From contig CM028377.1 of NCBI GenBank assembly GCA_013146195.2, positions 160,282,302 to 160,346,301 of the forward strand: 64,000 bases of DNA, written 5' to 3'. Each line of letters starts with the position of its first letter. Within the stretch, counting starts at the first letter, position 1. Origin of the DNA: Codonopsis lanceolata (Eukaryota > Streptophyta > Magnoliopsida > Asterales > Campanulaceae). The translations under genes and the position numbers were made by a program. The notes beneath the pieces were generated by a model. That model saw only the letters and a program-made list of their open reading frames with translations. It was not told where the DNA came from and made no database searches. Shown piece by piece: positions 1 to 12,054 of this stretch.

Positions 1-3000
1 TGTTTTGGGATTTTGATGTCCATTTCCTATTCTACCCTTACTAAACCCCCCCTAAACCCTTCCTAACCTCCCATACTTAGTCTTAAACATGTCCTAACAT
101 ATTTGGGAAGTTAATTAAGTTTTGATTAAGGGTTAATTACATCTAACCATCACTAATTGTACCCATGGAAATCTCATTTGTGCCCCTTTAGTTGTGGAAG
201 TATAAAGGCTTAAAGCCTTCACAAATTCAGCCATTCCTCTCATTTCCTCTCCTTCTTCTAAACCGTATGAGTGAGAGAGAGTTGGGAGACCATGGAAGCT
301 TGAAGCCCTAGCTTCTTCTTCCTCAAATCCAAGGAGATCCAACCGTCGGATGACCTCCAAACTTCGGATTCATGAAGCCCACGTCAAATGGAACAACTTC
401 ACCGAAGATGCTAAGGAAAACAAAGATGCTTGCTATTTTGTGCTCATTGATCCTAAGGAAAACAATGATGCTTGCTATTTGAGGTCAATGAGCACACATG
501 TATGTTGTGTGTGATTTTATTTTGATTTTTGGATTTTTGGTGAGTGAACTTGCTAGAAGCATGAGTAGGTTGATTTCTATGTTTTATGAAGTATGTTAAT
601 AAGTTTCAATTGGTAATTTTGGACTTGGGTATGATGGATATTTGATTCCCTAAAAACCTAGAGTTTCATTATGTGTTGAAGTAGTAAATGGGTCTTGATA
701 TTATGAATGATTTTGGGGGATTTTATGAAATGTTATGAGTTGTTGGAATCAAGTATGTATATGTTTAAAGTTTGGGAAGTATACTTGATGAATCTTGAAG
801 TTTGATTGTAAGCATGAAGACTGAATTTTTACAATGGGTTACATGTTGAAATGCTTCGTTTAACTTTTAAGAATGAGAGTTGACTATCATGCATATGAGA
901 GTATGATGCTATCTAATTTATGAATTTTGGTTATGAGCATGTATAATAAATTATTATTATGGATTATATGAATAAAATGTAAGGTTTGACTTTATTGGGT
1001 TGAGTTGACTATTATGCATATAAGAGTATGTTGGTCAACTATAATTCATGAATTGAGATGAATTTACATGTTGGCTATGAACATGCTAGATGAATTTGCA
1101 TCTTGCTTAGATAAATGGTTGTTTGAATGGAAGCATGCTTGATTTAAATGTTAACTTGAGACATATGCTTGAAATGAGATGGTTGACTTTAAATGTTAAG
1201 TGTTGACCTATGAACCATGTCTTGGGGTTTTTGTTGGGAAAGTATGGAATGTTGGGTTGCACAATGTTGCTAACCTTAAGAACTTAGCCATGAATAATAG
1301 CTAATGAATAATAGGAGGGCTATGATGCAAATAGCTTCTATGGCTTTAAATTTGAAAAGAGTAGAAATGACTCAACGGGGTCCCTTATTGGACTAATATG
1401 AATATAGTGAATCACATATTAAGATCCTACGGAATTTGGGGTAGTTTTGATGGGGATCAATCGTCCGAGCGTTTTCAAGTGTATGAAGAACACTTGGGTA
1501 TTAGAGACTTGATATTATCGCTCTAAGATGTTTATGTGTTAGTTAGCATAGAAATGCATAACTATGTGATTTATAAGTAAATATCTACTTGAATGGATTA
1601 GTATTGTGTGTTGTACTTTTCCCCTTATTTGAGCATGCGAGTATATATTACATGTGCTTGAGTTTGAGTCCAGCTGGCGGTTTTGGTTTGAGTTTTTGGC
1701 GGGACGATGCATTGTCTTCACGAATTGTGGGATTCGTGATCGCAATGGATCGCCGCGCCGGGTTTGCATACACCCCTCCACCAATGGCCACGGTGGGGAA
1801 GTAGCTCATCTTAGTTAGAGTAATACACATGACTTTGATAGCTATGGAACCCGAGCGGGGACTGTTTCGGGGAAGTCGATGCCATGAAAGGGTTATCGAG
1901 GACACGTTTGTTTCCGCGGGAGTTACACGCTGGAAACGGAAAGGAAAATCATCTTCTCTCTTTTATGTGGTTTATTTTACGAGCACGTATGTGAATTGTT
2001 GTGCTTTGTGGTTATGATATGATTTACATGAGATGATGATTATTTGATGAAATGTTATAGTAAAAATATAACATGCTAATGAAATGATGATTTTTATGAT
2101 TTATGTTATACTAAAAAATATAACATGCTATTTATGATTAGAATGGAAACAATAGTCTTCCATCCATGAATTATTATATGAGTGATGATAAAGGAAGAAT
2201 TATGAAACTCATGGTGTAATTGGTTTATGTGGGTTGGTTATAAGTTGAAATGTAGAAATAACATGCTACATGTTATTGGAGTTTATATGCATATTCTATA
2301 TGATATGGATGACTTTATAATAAATTAAGTAGAACTATGTTCTATGTGTTTATGGATGAGATTGGGTTTATGATGAGAATTATACCATGAAATGTTACAT
2401 TATAAGTATGACATGAGATGTACATGTTTTATTTGAGCATTATGCCATGCCATGATATTGCATCTTTAGTAGCTTACTAAGTCATTATGACTTACTCGTT
2501 TGCTTTGTTTTCCTTAGATTTGAGCCGAGCTAGTAACTCGAAGGAAACCGCCGAGCCTACGATAGAAGTGCAATTTTTATAAAGGTTGCTACTTTAATTT
2601 ATTTTTGTAGCCTTAGTTTATTGGAAATGACGTTTGGGAAGTGAAGTTATATAGACTTCACTATGGGTAGTAAAGTGGTGTTATTATTGGTTCTTGTACT
2701 TGTAATGTTTAATTTAGTACTTGGTTTTTTGTGAGCCGACAATTGTTAGTCGGGCCATGTTATTTAATTACATATTTTATTTACCTCAAGTTATTAATAT
2801 TATTGTTGGTTGTTGTACTCCGACATGCTTAGTCGTTGAGTGTGTAGACTAGAGTCTTAGACTTAGTGTAATGTTGGGTTCCGGCTGTAATGTCGCCGAT
2901 GACTTGGTTTATTTGTTGCTATATATTTATTTTGTGACAGGGAGTTTTGCTCTAAGTGCCCAATGTTGCGGCACGTGTGTCGGAATTTTTGGATCGAGAG

Positions 3001-3193
3001 ATTTATTATCTCTTTGGTTGTATTTAGTTTGAGCTTGTTAGCTCGGGCGCCACTGTGTTATTACATTTCACTTCCGCATGTGTTTTAAGTTGTTGGCGTA
3101 TCGCCGTTATGGTCTTACCCATTGCCTGCTATTTGTGTGTTCTGACGGCACGACCTTGCGGTCTCGTATTGGGATCCGGGTCGGGTCGTCACA
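1..3193 (+). mobile_element. Ty3/gypsy Tekay-type LTR, family I, 3' part (left end outside window)
   Basis: This stretch aligns by eye over its whole length with the complete solo LTR at 19898-23968. It has the same start-of-transcript region (TATAAAGG at 201), the same block around 1680-1910, and the same end in GGGTCGTCACA at 3193. No tRNA-iMet primer site follows the terminal CA; the next bases are GTGAT. It is therefore a 3' LTR or a solo LTR rather than a 5' LTR. Its first ~0.8 kb, including the GC-rich box region, lies left of the window. The LTRs are unusually long (about 4 kb), which fits Tekay/Del chromoviruses. Family assignment rests on copy D at the window end, where the same LTR is joined to a chromovirus-like gag. 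It holds no gene; the small ORFs inside are chance. Confidence 0.85.
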
Positions 3194-4026
3194 GTGATTG
3201 GCGACAAGGTATTGACCGGTCGAGTACAATTTTTGAAAATTTCTCTTAACATATTTCAATAACAGGTTTTGCCCAGTTGGAATATGGTTTCCGAAAAACT
3301 TTAAAATCTTCATAACGTATTTAACGGCCGTTTTCGACCATTTGAATACGACTTTTTTTGAAAAACATGAAAATATTTTTCCTGTTGTGTTCTTGGTCGG
3401 GTTTTGACCCGAAGGACATGACATCCTCGTTGGTTGTAGTTTAGGTTTTGGCCTGAACTACGTTTGGTTTGATTTCCATTATTAAGGAATACGTAGGCAG
3501 CCTACACTAGTAGGTCCAACCATCAGAGCACTTCATTTGCATAACTGCTTAAAAACTGCGATAACATGTTATAACCGATTAACATGTTATATCTGCTTAA
3601 AAAGCATCACGCCATCATTAGAAACCACCAGGCTGGCTGGAAACAACAACCCACCGTTGGGGGATCTGCCACCAAGGGCGCTCTAAGGGATTCAAACGAG
3701 AAATCAGAAGGTGGCAGCTTGGCACGCAATTCACGGTGAGAATGTCCCATATGTTGAGGAGCAGCTGTCTCAACATGCTAGCCAGAGAGATGCTCACCAA
3801 GTAATTAACAAGCAGAGGGATGCTCGTGCTCAAGACCAAAGGATCCAGCCGAACCGATAGCGAGAAAACGGTCAGGGAAGCCAAGTGAGCCTGCACGGGA
3901 AAAACCCTGACCAACAGGCTGCTGCTCTGCAAGTCCAGGCGGAGTACTATAGTAAGATGTACACACTCAATCATCAACTACTCGCCTTGGGCCACGCCCC
4001 GGTTCCAGTTGTAGATTTGGTGCTGC
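3194..4026 (+). mobile_element. 3' internal tail of a Tat/Ogre-type LTR retrotransposon
   Basis: The block at about 3440-3535 (GAACTACGTTTGG, then ATACGTAGGCAGCC, then CCATCAGAGCA) recurs at 25471-25550, just before another LTR of the same type. This marks the region upstream of a 3' LTR in this group. A plus-strand reading frame with one internal stop runs from about 3711 to the stop at 4029-4031. It is rich in Gln, Ala and His, and I cannot assign it to a domain. The first ~240 bases (3194-3430) show nothing recognisable. Confidence 0.6.
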
Positions 4027-5300
4027 TATAGACACACCAATTTCGTACCCCTGGTATGTGACTCTGACATGTGATATCAAGAACTGCCTAAACTTAACAA
4101 ATGTCAAGTTATAGGAGCCAATTGCGAAAGGAAAAGCAGGATGCGCGAAACAGTAAAATGTGCGGGGTGAAAGTGCCAATTTTGAGACTTGAATAGTCAT
4201 TTGGCGCGACCTAAAGGATGATCTGGCGCAGCGCCAAGCAAGGGTTAAGTCCGCGCCATGCAAGCTATAGTCCCTCTCCCAGTTAACACATTGTACAATG
4301 AACGAAGACTGGTATACAAGGATTTGATACGCTTTGAAGGGATTTTTAATCCCCGATGTGTCCTCTTGCCCAGCTATAAATAGTAGTGTTGGGGCTCACT
4401 TCAGATAAAGAGAAAATGATCGAAAAGAAAAGCTGAAGAAAAATCTCTGCGTCATCCTAATGCCGAGTTTAGCGAGAGAAGTGAGATAGGGAGTGTCTAG
4501 CCCACCAAAGCCTCGAAACCCCGTCCAAACTCCGCCAAAATAAAAACCCACCGGTTAAAAGTGATCCCTAGCCTTTTAGTTAGGTATCCCCCCACTTCCC
4601 AAGCCCAAAAACCATAAAGTAAGTTGTTACTCTGCCCGAGTAATAGGCTGAAAAACACACAAAATAAGCCGTTATTCCGCCCAACCAAAAAGGCCAAAAC
4701 AACCAAAAATAAGCCGTCATTCTGCCTGAGTGAACGAGCCAAAACCATCCAAAATAAGCAGTCACTCTTCCTAAATCACAACAACAACAAACACCACAAC
4801 AACAAAAAAGACTCCCTCTCCCTGAAGGACAGAGCGAGCACACCGCGCTCTAAAAGGTAACAGCCTTTAAGGGCGTTATTTTTTTTATAAAGTATTTCTT
4901 TAAATCCGGCCCAATGTAGCAAAAATAAGCTGTTGTGCTGCCCAGATTTAGTTAGAAAATATTATGTAAAAGAGCCGTTATAATGGCCAAATATTTTTAA
5001 ATATATTTGTAATTATTGTAAGGAAATGGCTGCAAGTCCGCAAATAATGTAGCCACGGATATATTTACTTTTATTTTCATGTCTTTAAATGATTTATTTA
5101 TTTGCTAGATAAATATAACAAAAAGCATACTTTAGCCAAAAACCATTTTTGAGACCGAAAGGGCGAGTTGGGTGCCTAGCACCTTCCCAACTCGTAACTT
5201 AGCCTCCGAACCCGTTTTCAATCTCTGGTTTTTCTTTTCTTTTTTTTTTTGCTTTATTTTTGTCTTAAAATAAAGATGACGACTCTAAAACATTTTGGAT
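4027..5300 (+). mobile_element. Tat/Ogre-type LTR (copy 1)
   Basis: It starts TATAGACACACCAATTTCGTACCC. This is the same start as the LTRs at 14698, 24235 and 25754 (TGTAGACACCCCAATTTCGTACCC), with TG mutated to TA. It shares with them a palindrome near 4224-4236, TATAAATAG at 4375, repeated 'aaataagc-gtt' motifs at 4610-4770, and the distal block GGGCGAGTTGGGTGCCTA (about 5162). The right edge is uncertain: no clear terminal CA plus primer site is visible. It probably ends between 5280 and 5310, after ATGACGACTCTAAAAC. A Tat tail lies on its left and a Tat gag on its right. Confidence 0.7.
4224..4236. promoter_or_regulatory. GC-rich palindrome upstream of LTR TATA (Tat copy 1)
   Basis: TGGCGCAGCGCCA is a perfect 13 bp palindrome about 140 bp before TATAAATAG at 4375. 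It belongs to the set of GC boxes described in the findings. Confidence 0.5.
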
Positions 5301-5310
5301 CCAGTGGGGC

Positions 5311-5740
5311 CTCGCAACACTTTTCCATGCACTTTTCTGTTTTCCCCTAAAAAAGGGAGAATGAGAATGGAAGGGTGATGTATTCTCATATCCTGGTATC
5401 CCCTAAACAAGGGATAACTTGATGCGGGAAACCCAAAGCTCCCATAGTGATCTGAAATAGGCCATAAGGATATTTTTATAAAATCCATAGTGGAGGAGCC
5501 GCAACATCCTTTTTTGCACTTTTCCGTTTTCCCCTAACAAAGGGAAAATGGGAATGAAAGGGTGATGCATTCCCATATCCTGGTATCCCCTAAACAAGGG
5601 ATAACTTGATGTGGGAAACCCAAAAGTTCCCATATTGGATCGAAAATTCACTAAAGGCAACCGAGGCGCATTCCAACGTGCTATCTTAGACAACACTCCT
5701 CTCGCACTTTTAATTTCGTCTTCCCATAAACAAGGGAGGA
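5311..5740 (+). repeat. Three degenerate tandem copies of a ~187 bp unit
   Basis: The phrase 'gcaacac..tttt..gcactttt-tgttttcccctaa-aagggaga' followed by 'cctggtatcccctaaacaagggataacttgat' starts near 5311, 5498 and 5690, a spacing of about 187 bp. The third copy is the most diverged and runs into the gag region. The array lies between the LTR and gag, i.e. in the 5' leader of the Tat/Ogre-type element. Leader or tail arrays of this kind are known in plant Ty3/gypsy elements. Confidence 0.75.
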
Positions 5741-5741
5741 T

Positions 5742-7260
5742 GGAATGAGAGCAGTGGTGTCCCGCATCCGCACGTATGCACAACCCTATCCAAGGGTGCA
5801 CGGGGCACGGGCGAACCGTCCCGAGAACCCACAGCTCCCTGCTCTCAGCAATCCAACACTCGTTGGTGGTGGCCAGGCCTACCAACACTTATCCGTGCCT
5901 AGTAGACGGATCCCTTCCATAATTCATGTAACCTCGGAGCAGGCCAATGATGTCCAGAGGGCAGACGATCGGGCGGAGAACAGATACAGCCGCCAGAATC
6001 TTTCCCACAGACATCACCGCCGATAGGAGCAACGTGCTCGAGAAGAAAGCCATAGTCGCCGCAGAGCCCGTGATTACGCCGAGGCAGATGCGCATGGACC
6101 AAGGCATAGAGCGCGAGTCGAGCGGGAGGTGGAAGCATCTTATGAACCGACCTTTTGCTAGCCAGCGCGTAGTCAATAGTTAGATCCTGCCCGCTCGTCC
6201 AGACTCACCTTGAACGCAGAAAAATGCCTGTCCGAGTAGATGGAGGCCATGAAGCGAGACATGGCCAAAAAATGGACAATTTAGCCGTGGCCAAGCCCGG
6301 TTATGGAGCTCCGAAGCCGTTGGAGGACAGTCCGTTTACTCCAGAAATCGATAACGCACCACCCATGCAAAGGGTAACCTTTCCACAATTCGAAAAGTAT
6401 TTTGGGAAAAAGTGGGCAAACGACTGGCTTAGATCATTCGAGGCACATATTCGGATGCTCACTAATGTAGAGACCTTGAAGATAAGAGCCTTTGAGGGTG
6501 CTCTCCATGGGAAAGCACAGTCATGGTTTGGCAGAGTCCCTCGAGGGTATATTGGTTGTTAGGAGATGCTCCGGGAAAAGTTCTTAGAGGAGTTTGGCAC
6601 GGCGGGCCCCATGCCTAAAAGTCGATTTGACCAAGTAACTGCCACCAGTGACCCCAAGATCACTTTCTGCTACCTTAACAACATAAGAGCAGGCCCACTG
6701 AAGATGATTCTGACCATGAACCCGAGTGCTTCTAAGGCAGAATTGGTGGCCAATTCTTACCTTTTCTGCTCAACCGAGAATACCAAGGGCAACAAGGCCA
6801 AGAACAAAGACAAGACTCAGGACAACTCGGCCACGCCAGCTGACCAAAGCCAGGAGGGCAATAATCACCCATGTAGAGATAGGAGGCGCACATCAACTCC
6901 CGGGCAAAGTTTCAGGGAATCACAGTTTACTCCGCAAAACACTACATGCGAGGAGATCATGTTCCAGGTTGGGGATGCATTGCCGGTGCCATACCCATTT
7001 GACCCTAAGCTCGCTCATACCAAGGATAACACGAAGTATTACGACCACCATCATGGTAGTGGTCACACAATAGAGGAATGCTACATGTTGAAGTGGGAAA
7101 TATAGAAACTGATTAATGCGGGCAAATTGGACCCCTTCAAAAGAAATCAGGGCACGGGAAATAATGCTGATAATGACCAACAAGGGAGACCCCCAAAAGA
7201 TAGAGGCGGCCAGACCCCTCAGATACAAAGGGTAGTTAACGTAATTTAAGAAGAGCTCCC
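5742..7260 (+). pseudogene. gag: Tat/Ogre-type gag, degenerate
   Basis: Gag forms the retroelement's cytoplasmic particle. Coding similarity is spread over several frames. The first piece is 5745-6026, with an Arg-rich stretch. The second starts near 6224, and the third is 6566-7105. The middle piece holds the typical Tat gag core (FPQFEKYF.., NDWLRSFEAHIRML, then LHGKAQSWFGRV). Frames 6224-6562 and 6566-7105 are one frame broken by TAG at 6560, where the family usually has Trp, so TGG to TAG is likely. A second TAG at 7103 probably replaces a Gln codon. The end of the third piece has the cue KYYDHHHGSGHTIEEC, which replaces a classical CCHC knuckle in this group. Assignment is firm at clade level. 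The protein cannot be made as it stands. Confidence 0.75.
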
Positions 7261-7326
7261 GTCCAACACTCAGATCGGGAAGCATATATACTACCAGTCG
7301 AAAGCCATGAACTCCCCAGCAGTGCA

Positions 7327-7996
7327 GTGGCAGGTGAACCTAGCATCTATTTCACCCGCAGCGAGCTAGCGAGCACTCCTCTGGCATCCGAGCAGCCGCT
7401 AGTCATCCCTTGCCTTGTGAACAACTGGCAGGTTCATAAAGTGCTGCTTGACACAGGAACGTGCAGAGATATCATGTACTATTCCTGCTTCAAAGGGATA
7501 GAATTATCAGACACCTGGCTCAAGCCGTACCTGGGAAAGCTTGAAGGATTCACCAACCACCAAGTGAGTGTCAAGGGCACCATCGAGCTTAAAGTCTTCA
7601 TAGGAGACGGGGCACAAACCCGGATAGAGATGATCACGTTTCTGGTGATTGACAGGAAGTCTGCCTACAACTGCATTCTCGGCGCCCCGACCATGGCCAA
7701 ATTCCAGATGGTCACCTCTATACCTCACCAAAAGGCCAAGTTCTACACCGAGGATGGAGTGGGTATCCTTAACAGCAAATCACGGGAAATGTGGGAGTAT
7801 GTTCGGGATTCCCAAAGGAAAAAACAAAGGCTGATCGTGGACATTCTTGAGCAAACACAGTCACAATCCCTAAGCATGAGGCCGTTAGCAGCGTTACACC
7901 GAGCCCAGTCCCCATTAACAATATTGAGCTCGGGGAATCCTCTTGAACAACAGTACAAATGCAGGTCGATGATCCCGAGCACAGTCCAGCACCAAC
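7327..7996 (+). pseudogene. Tat/Ogre-type aspartic protease, interrupted
   Basis: This is the retropepsin that cuts the retroelement polyprotein. The open frame 7327-8001 shows LVNNWQVHKVLLDTGT (catalytic D-T-G near residue 49), then a substrate-cleft-like stretch (TFLVIDRKSAYNCILGAP), all in family order. It is offset by a frameshift from the gag frame near 7320. A second frame change near 7910 is likely, because a different frame reads into the sequence beyond the inserted LTR. The frame runs directly into the solo LTR at 7997, and its last residues (to 8001) are read from the LTR. A short continuation lies at 11815-11889. Confidence 0.75.
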
Positions 7997-10900
7997 TGTG
8001 ACACCCCGCTCCTTCGTTGTCTCAGTTTGCGTGCCATACTTGCACTTCTTCCTTTCTTGACTGTATGCTTGGTTGGTGAGAGGGTCTAGATGTGTTTGAG
8101 ATACCATATTAAGACCAAAACATTATTAAGAGACTCCATATAGTTGTTGACTTGCTAAAGTCACAAGTCGTGACCCGACGATAGTCGGAATGCGACGCGA
8201 TTGAGGGTTTACTTCCGTTTTGTGTTCGTGACCTCGGTTTGGGTCCTAGACCTCTTTAATATGATTTATTAACATGTTTAGATGTATTAGACTTCAAGTT
8301 GGAGGTGTTCCTTAAGTCTATCGATGATTTGGAAGTTTTGGAGATAGCGCTCGCCTCTATCGCAGTAGTTCGGGAATCGAGTCGCTAATCGCTCTCCTTT
8401 GGGATTCTTATTTCCCTAGTTGTTATTCAACTTTCTAGAAGTATTTAATCTTCTTCATTAGCCCTTAGACTTGCCTTAAAAGTCTCCTTTCATTGCTCGT
8501 TCGATTGCGAGTTCATGCGTTGTTCCGGTTGCACGTTGTTGCACCCCTTCCCGGTTTCGCTCCGAGTTGTTTCGGGAGTTGTTCGGGTGTGTTTTAGACT
8601 TGTTTTGAGTAGGGTTAGACCTTAGAATGGTTGCCCAAAAGTTTGGGACCATTTAGATCAAGTTTAGATCAAGTTTTGGAGGTTCTGGAGCCGAGGCGGC
8701 CGCATGGCACCTTGTGAGGCGCCCGCCTCAGATGCTGGGAGTAATTGCTGAATGGTCTGAACTTTGGAGTGTCCTCAGTAGTTGAGGCGGCCGCATGGCC
8801 TTGGGTGAGGCGCCCGCCTCACCTGCTGTTCAGTTACGGGATGATTTTCTCCTGTTTCGGAATTGGACGACTTGTACTCTTCAAACCCCTATCTAAACCT
8901 ATCCTAAACCTCCCTAACCCTTCCTACTTAAGTCCTAACATCCCTAACTAGTTTTTAATGATGGATTAAGATCACATTAGTGACCAATTAAGCCACAAAT
9001 CAGATTTAGAAAGGGACCACAAGTGGTTGACACTTGTCCCACTCAAGAATTAGAGCAATATAAGCCTTGCAATCAGCTTTTGACCCTCATTTCTCACCTC
9101 CACTCTCAACAAACGAATTTCATCTTCTCTCTAGCTCTTCCATGGCTTCTTGGAGCTGAACCTTTGGTCTTCCATCATCCATTCATCATTTGGCCAAGCT
9201 ACCTTCATTAAAGTTGTAGAGCTCAAGAAGAGGAGCATTTCCATCCGATTGGTTTCTTCCATTGCTTTCTTTGGTGTTGAACTTGTAAGTTACCTTCTTC
9301 ATCTACTTCTTCTTCTTTTGATTTTGTACTCATTGATCCTAAGGAAAACAAACTCTATGCTATTTGAGGTCAATGAGTACACATACTTGCCTTGTATGAT
9401 TTTAACTTGTGATTTGAGCATGTGAACTTGTTAAGAGCATGTGTAGGATGAATCCTATGATTATTGAAGTATATTGTTACCTTTCATCTTGTGTTTCTAG
9501 GGTTGTGAACTTGCTAGAAATCATGTTTACATTTTATTTGGGTTTATTTTGATAGTAGGCATGAGATTGGGAATTTAGAGGGTAATCTCACTAGGCAATA
9601 TGTAAATGACCATTCAATTGAAAGTATGTGATTTCTAAAATGAGTATGAGATCTTGTTAAGTTCCATGGATTTTAATCTAGGGAATCTAGCCCAAATGAT
9701 TTGTGAGGAAATTGTTGTAAAGGTGAATGATATGTTGATTTGGGGATTTATGAACTAGGCATTTTATGTTGTGTGATAATTACGACTCAATGGAGTTGTT
9801 TTTAGGTTCAATATCATATTGTTGAGCATTAGGTCAAAATCCTACGATGTTCGGGTTTGGTTGGTTTTGTTTGTGAGTATCCGAGCATCTTGAATTGTGT
9901 CCCATTTGTGACACCCACGCTATAGAGGTTGATTGGAGATTTGTTTAGTGGCGTGCTCGTTAGGGCATCGAGCATTAGAGATCAACCTATGATCTCGTAT
10001 TACTCTAAGAAATGATTATTTAAATGAGTTCTCTTTTAGGGAATTGGGTCGTGTGTACATGAAAGCACTTATGAGGTTATGACTACGGCTTAGTTTTGAT
10101 ACCCGTGAGTTTGGCTTCGAAGAAGTCGAACATATATGACCGTTGGGACTATGGTTGAGTCCGGTGTACCTTTAAGTGAGGATAAATGCTAAGTATGGAT
10201 TTATGATTGTTTTTAGACTAAATAATAGTCTTTGGTTTAATCCCGAGTAGAGGGCTATAGTAGACCTCACGCGTTGTGATTTCTTGAGCTTATATGCCAC
10301 GCTTGATTGAGTTGTGACTTGAGGGTTATGAATACCTCAATAGGTGGTTCTTGGACTAAAGGATAGGTTGGTTGGATTTGTTAAGTGTGTACAATATGTG
10401 CACTGTTAAATTGGTGTGTAGAACTTTATGTCCTACTTGATTTGATAAGTCCGCTATGATCGGTCTTGGTTCTTGTTTGAGCATGAGAGTAATTATCTAC
10501 TTGTGCACTTCATAAAAGCCCACGGCAATTATATGGATTTGGTTTTTATGTCGTGGTGGGACGATACACGCCTATACGAATCGTGAGATTCGATTCGCTA
10601 TGGATCGCCGCACTGGGACCTCACACACCCTCCACCGTTGGCCCCTGGGAAGTTAGCCCATCTCGTAACTGTAGAGCGAATGGATCATGCTAAGCTAGAT
10701 CGAGAAAGGGCTGCCCTTGCGTGTAGCCGCCGCCAAGATGTCGATGTAATCACGAGCATCGATGGTACAACCCTTATTATGTGTATTGCAGGAGCAGCAC
10801 AACGGCACTATTTTGGGTATCTTCTCTATCCCTTATGTGGCTTACTATGAGCACTTATATGAAAGATGATGTGCTATGTGATTTATGAAGTTTATGCTAC

Positions 10901-11809
10901 TCGATGACTTAATACAGGATTATTGTTGGTATACGATTAAGGATGCCATGATTTTATACATGTTTGTGCATTATGCCATGCCACGCCATGCTATGCCATA
11001 CATTGCATTTAGTAACTTACTGGGTCATTATGACTCATTTCGTGTGTTTGTTTTCCTTAGTTTTTGCAGTAAGCTCGTTAGTACGCGTTGAAGCTTCGGG
11101 CGCTTGATCGATAACAGGTGGTCTTCCGGGCGATAGCTTGGGGTTGTTAGTATTGTCGTATTTGTATTTTGCGAGATACGGTTGTGAAGTTATGTAAACT
11201 TTACTTGGGAAGTTATGTTAGTATTCTATTGTCGTTTATTTTGGTAGCCGACTTGTTGAGTCGAGCTGTTGTATTTATTAGAAGTTATTCCGTTGTCTTT
11301 CCGAGCAAGGTTTTAGCTCGCTTGTTCTAGTATTATGTTATTGTTAATTCCGTCTCCGGCGACTTTAGTCGAGAGACATTGGTTTAGTTGTTAGTGTTTT
11401 ATCTCTTACGCTTTTAGTTAATGTATTCCTCCGGCATGTTATAGCCGTAGAGTTGTTGTCTATCAGGTTGGGTTCTTGTTGCTTCGCCGGCCTTAGGTTG
11501 CCGATGGTTTGTTGTCCGTGCGCAATGTTGCGTCATGCGAGTCGTAGATTTGTCGAGAGATAGTCGTCTCTCAGCCTTGTATTCCTTAGCTTTTGATTTC
11601 AGGCTTTGGTCCCACTTATGATTCGCTTCTGCAGATTTTAGTTTTTGGTTATTCGGTTTTTCCGTTATGGCTTTACTTCCCTGTTTAGAGTTTGTTGGTT
11701 AAACTCTTGACTCGTACCACTACGCTTAGCGGGTGCTTGTCCGTCTTTTATCTTGTCTTGATGGCACGACCTTGGGATTCCGCATTGGAGTCCGGGTCGG
11801 GTCGTCACA
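7997..11809 (+). mobile_element. Solo LTR, Ty3/gypsy Tekay-type family II (3813 bp)
   Basis: It starts TGTGACACCCCG and ends GGGTCGTCACA. The 5 bp on the left, CCAAC (7992-7996), are repeated exactly on the right (11810-11814), which is a target-site duplication. No primer site or internal region is present, so it is a solo LTR left by recombination between two LTRs. It has a candidate TATA (TATAAG, 9059) about 240 bp after a double GC-rich box. Like families I, III and IV it shows the block 'gggacgat..tggatcgccgc..' (about 10558-10610) and the GGGTCGTCACA end, but most of its length is diverged from them. It splits the Tat-type protease gene. No gene lies inside it. Confidence 0.92.
8693..8822. 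promoter_or_regulatory. Double GC-rich palindromic box (family II LTR)
   Basis: Two copies of the same arrangement, 8693-8730 and 8784-8822, are separated by about 54 AT-richer bases. Each consists of GAGGCGGCCGCATGG followed by the palindrome TGAGGCGCCCGCCTCA (arms of 7 bp with a 2 nt centre). Both contain GCGGCCGC. The flanking sequence is ordinary AT-rich LTR. Confidence 0.7.
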
Positions 11810-11814
11810 CCAAC

Positions 11815-11889
11815 AGTTTCTGCGCGTAGGCCCCGGCGTCCCGTGACACAAAGCCTTCAAGAAACGGTTGTGTTTCTTTCGATTGCTTC
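11815..11889 (+). pseudogene. Tat/Ogre-type gag-pro, short continuation after the solo LTR
   Basis: Joining across the solo LTR and one copy of CCAAC gives an open frame that continues into VSARRPRRPVTQSLQE. This is the short linker after the protease, and it supports the insertion point. Beyond about 11890 the similarity stops. Confidence 0.55.
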
Positions 11890-12054
11890 TTATTCAGTGA
11901 GTGAAAACTGACATCTTTACGTTAGGCGAGTCAAACCTAATTGGTGAGTACGATTTATCTTTATGTTTATTGTTTGATTTGTGAGAATTCTGGGGTTGTT
12001 TTGAGGAGACATTCAGTCAGCCCTATAGCTATCGAACTTTTTGGTTAGGTTTTT
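11890..12054. other. Unassigned stretch
   Basis: No recognisable gene or element end. Just after it, at 12079-12090, lies TGGTATCAGAGT, one base off the tRNA-iMet primer-site sequence. No LTR end (terminal CA) sits directly before it, so it is only a weak hint of a further retroelement. Confidence 0.3.

Noticed and set aside
3618..4263. Minus-strand ORFs of 119 and 98 residues
   Set aside because: They oppose a plus-strand reading frame of the Tat tail and the start of the LTR; no domain.
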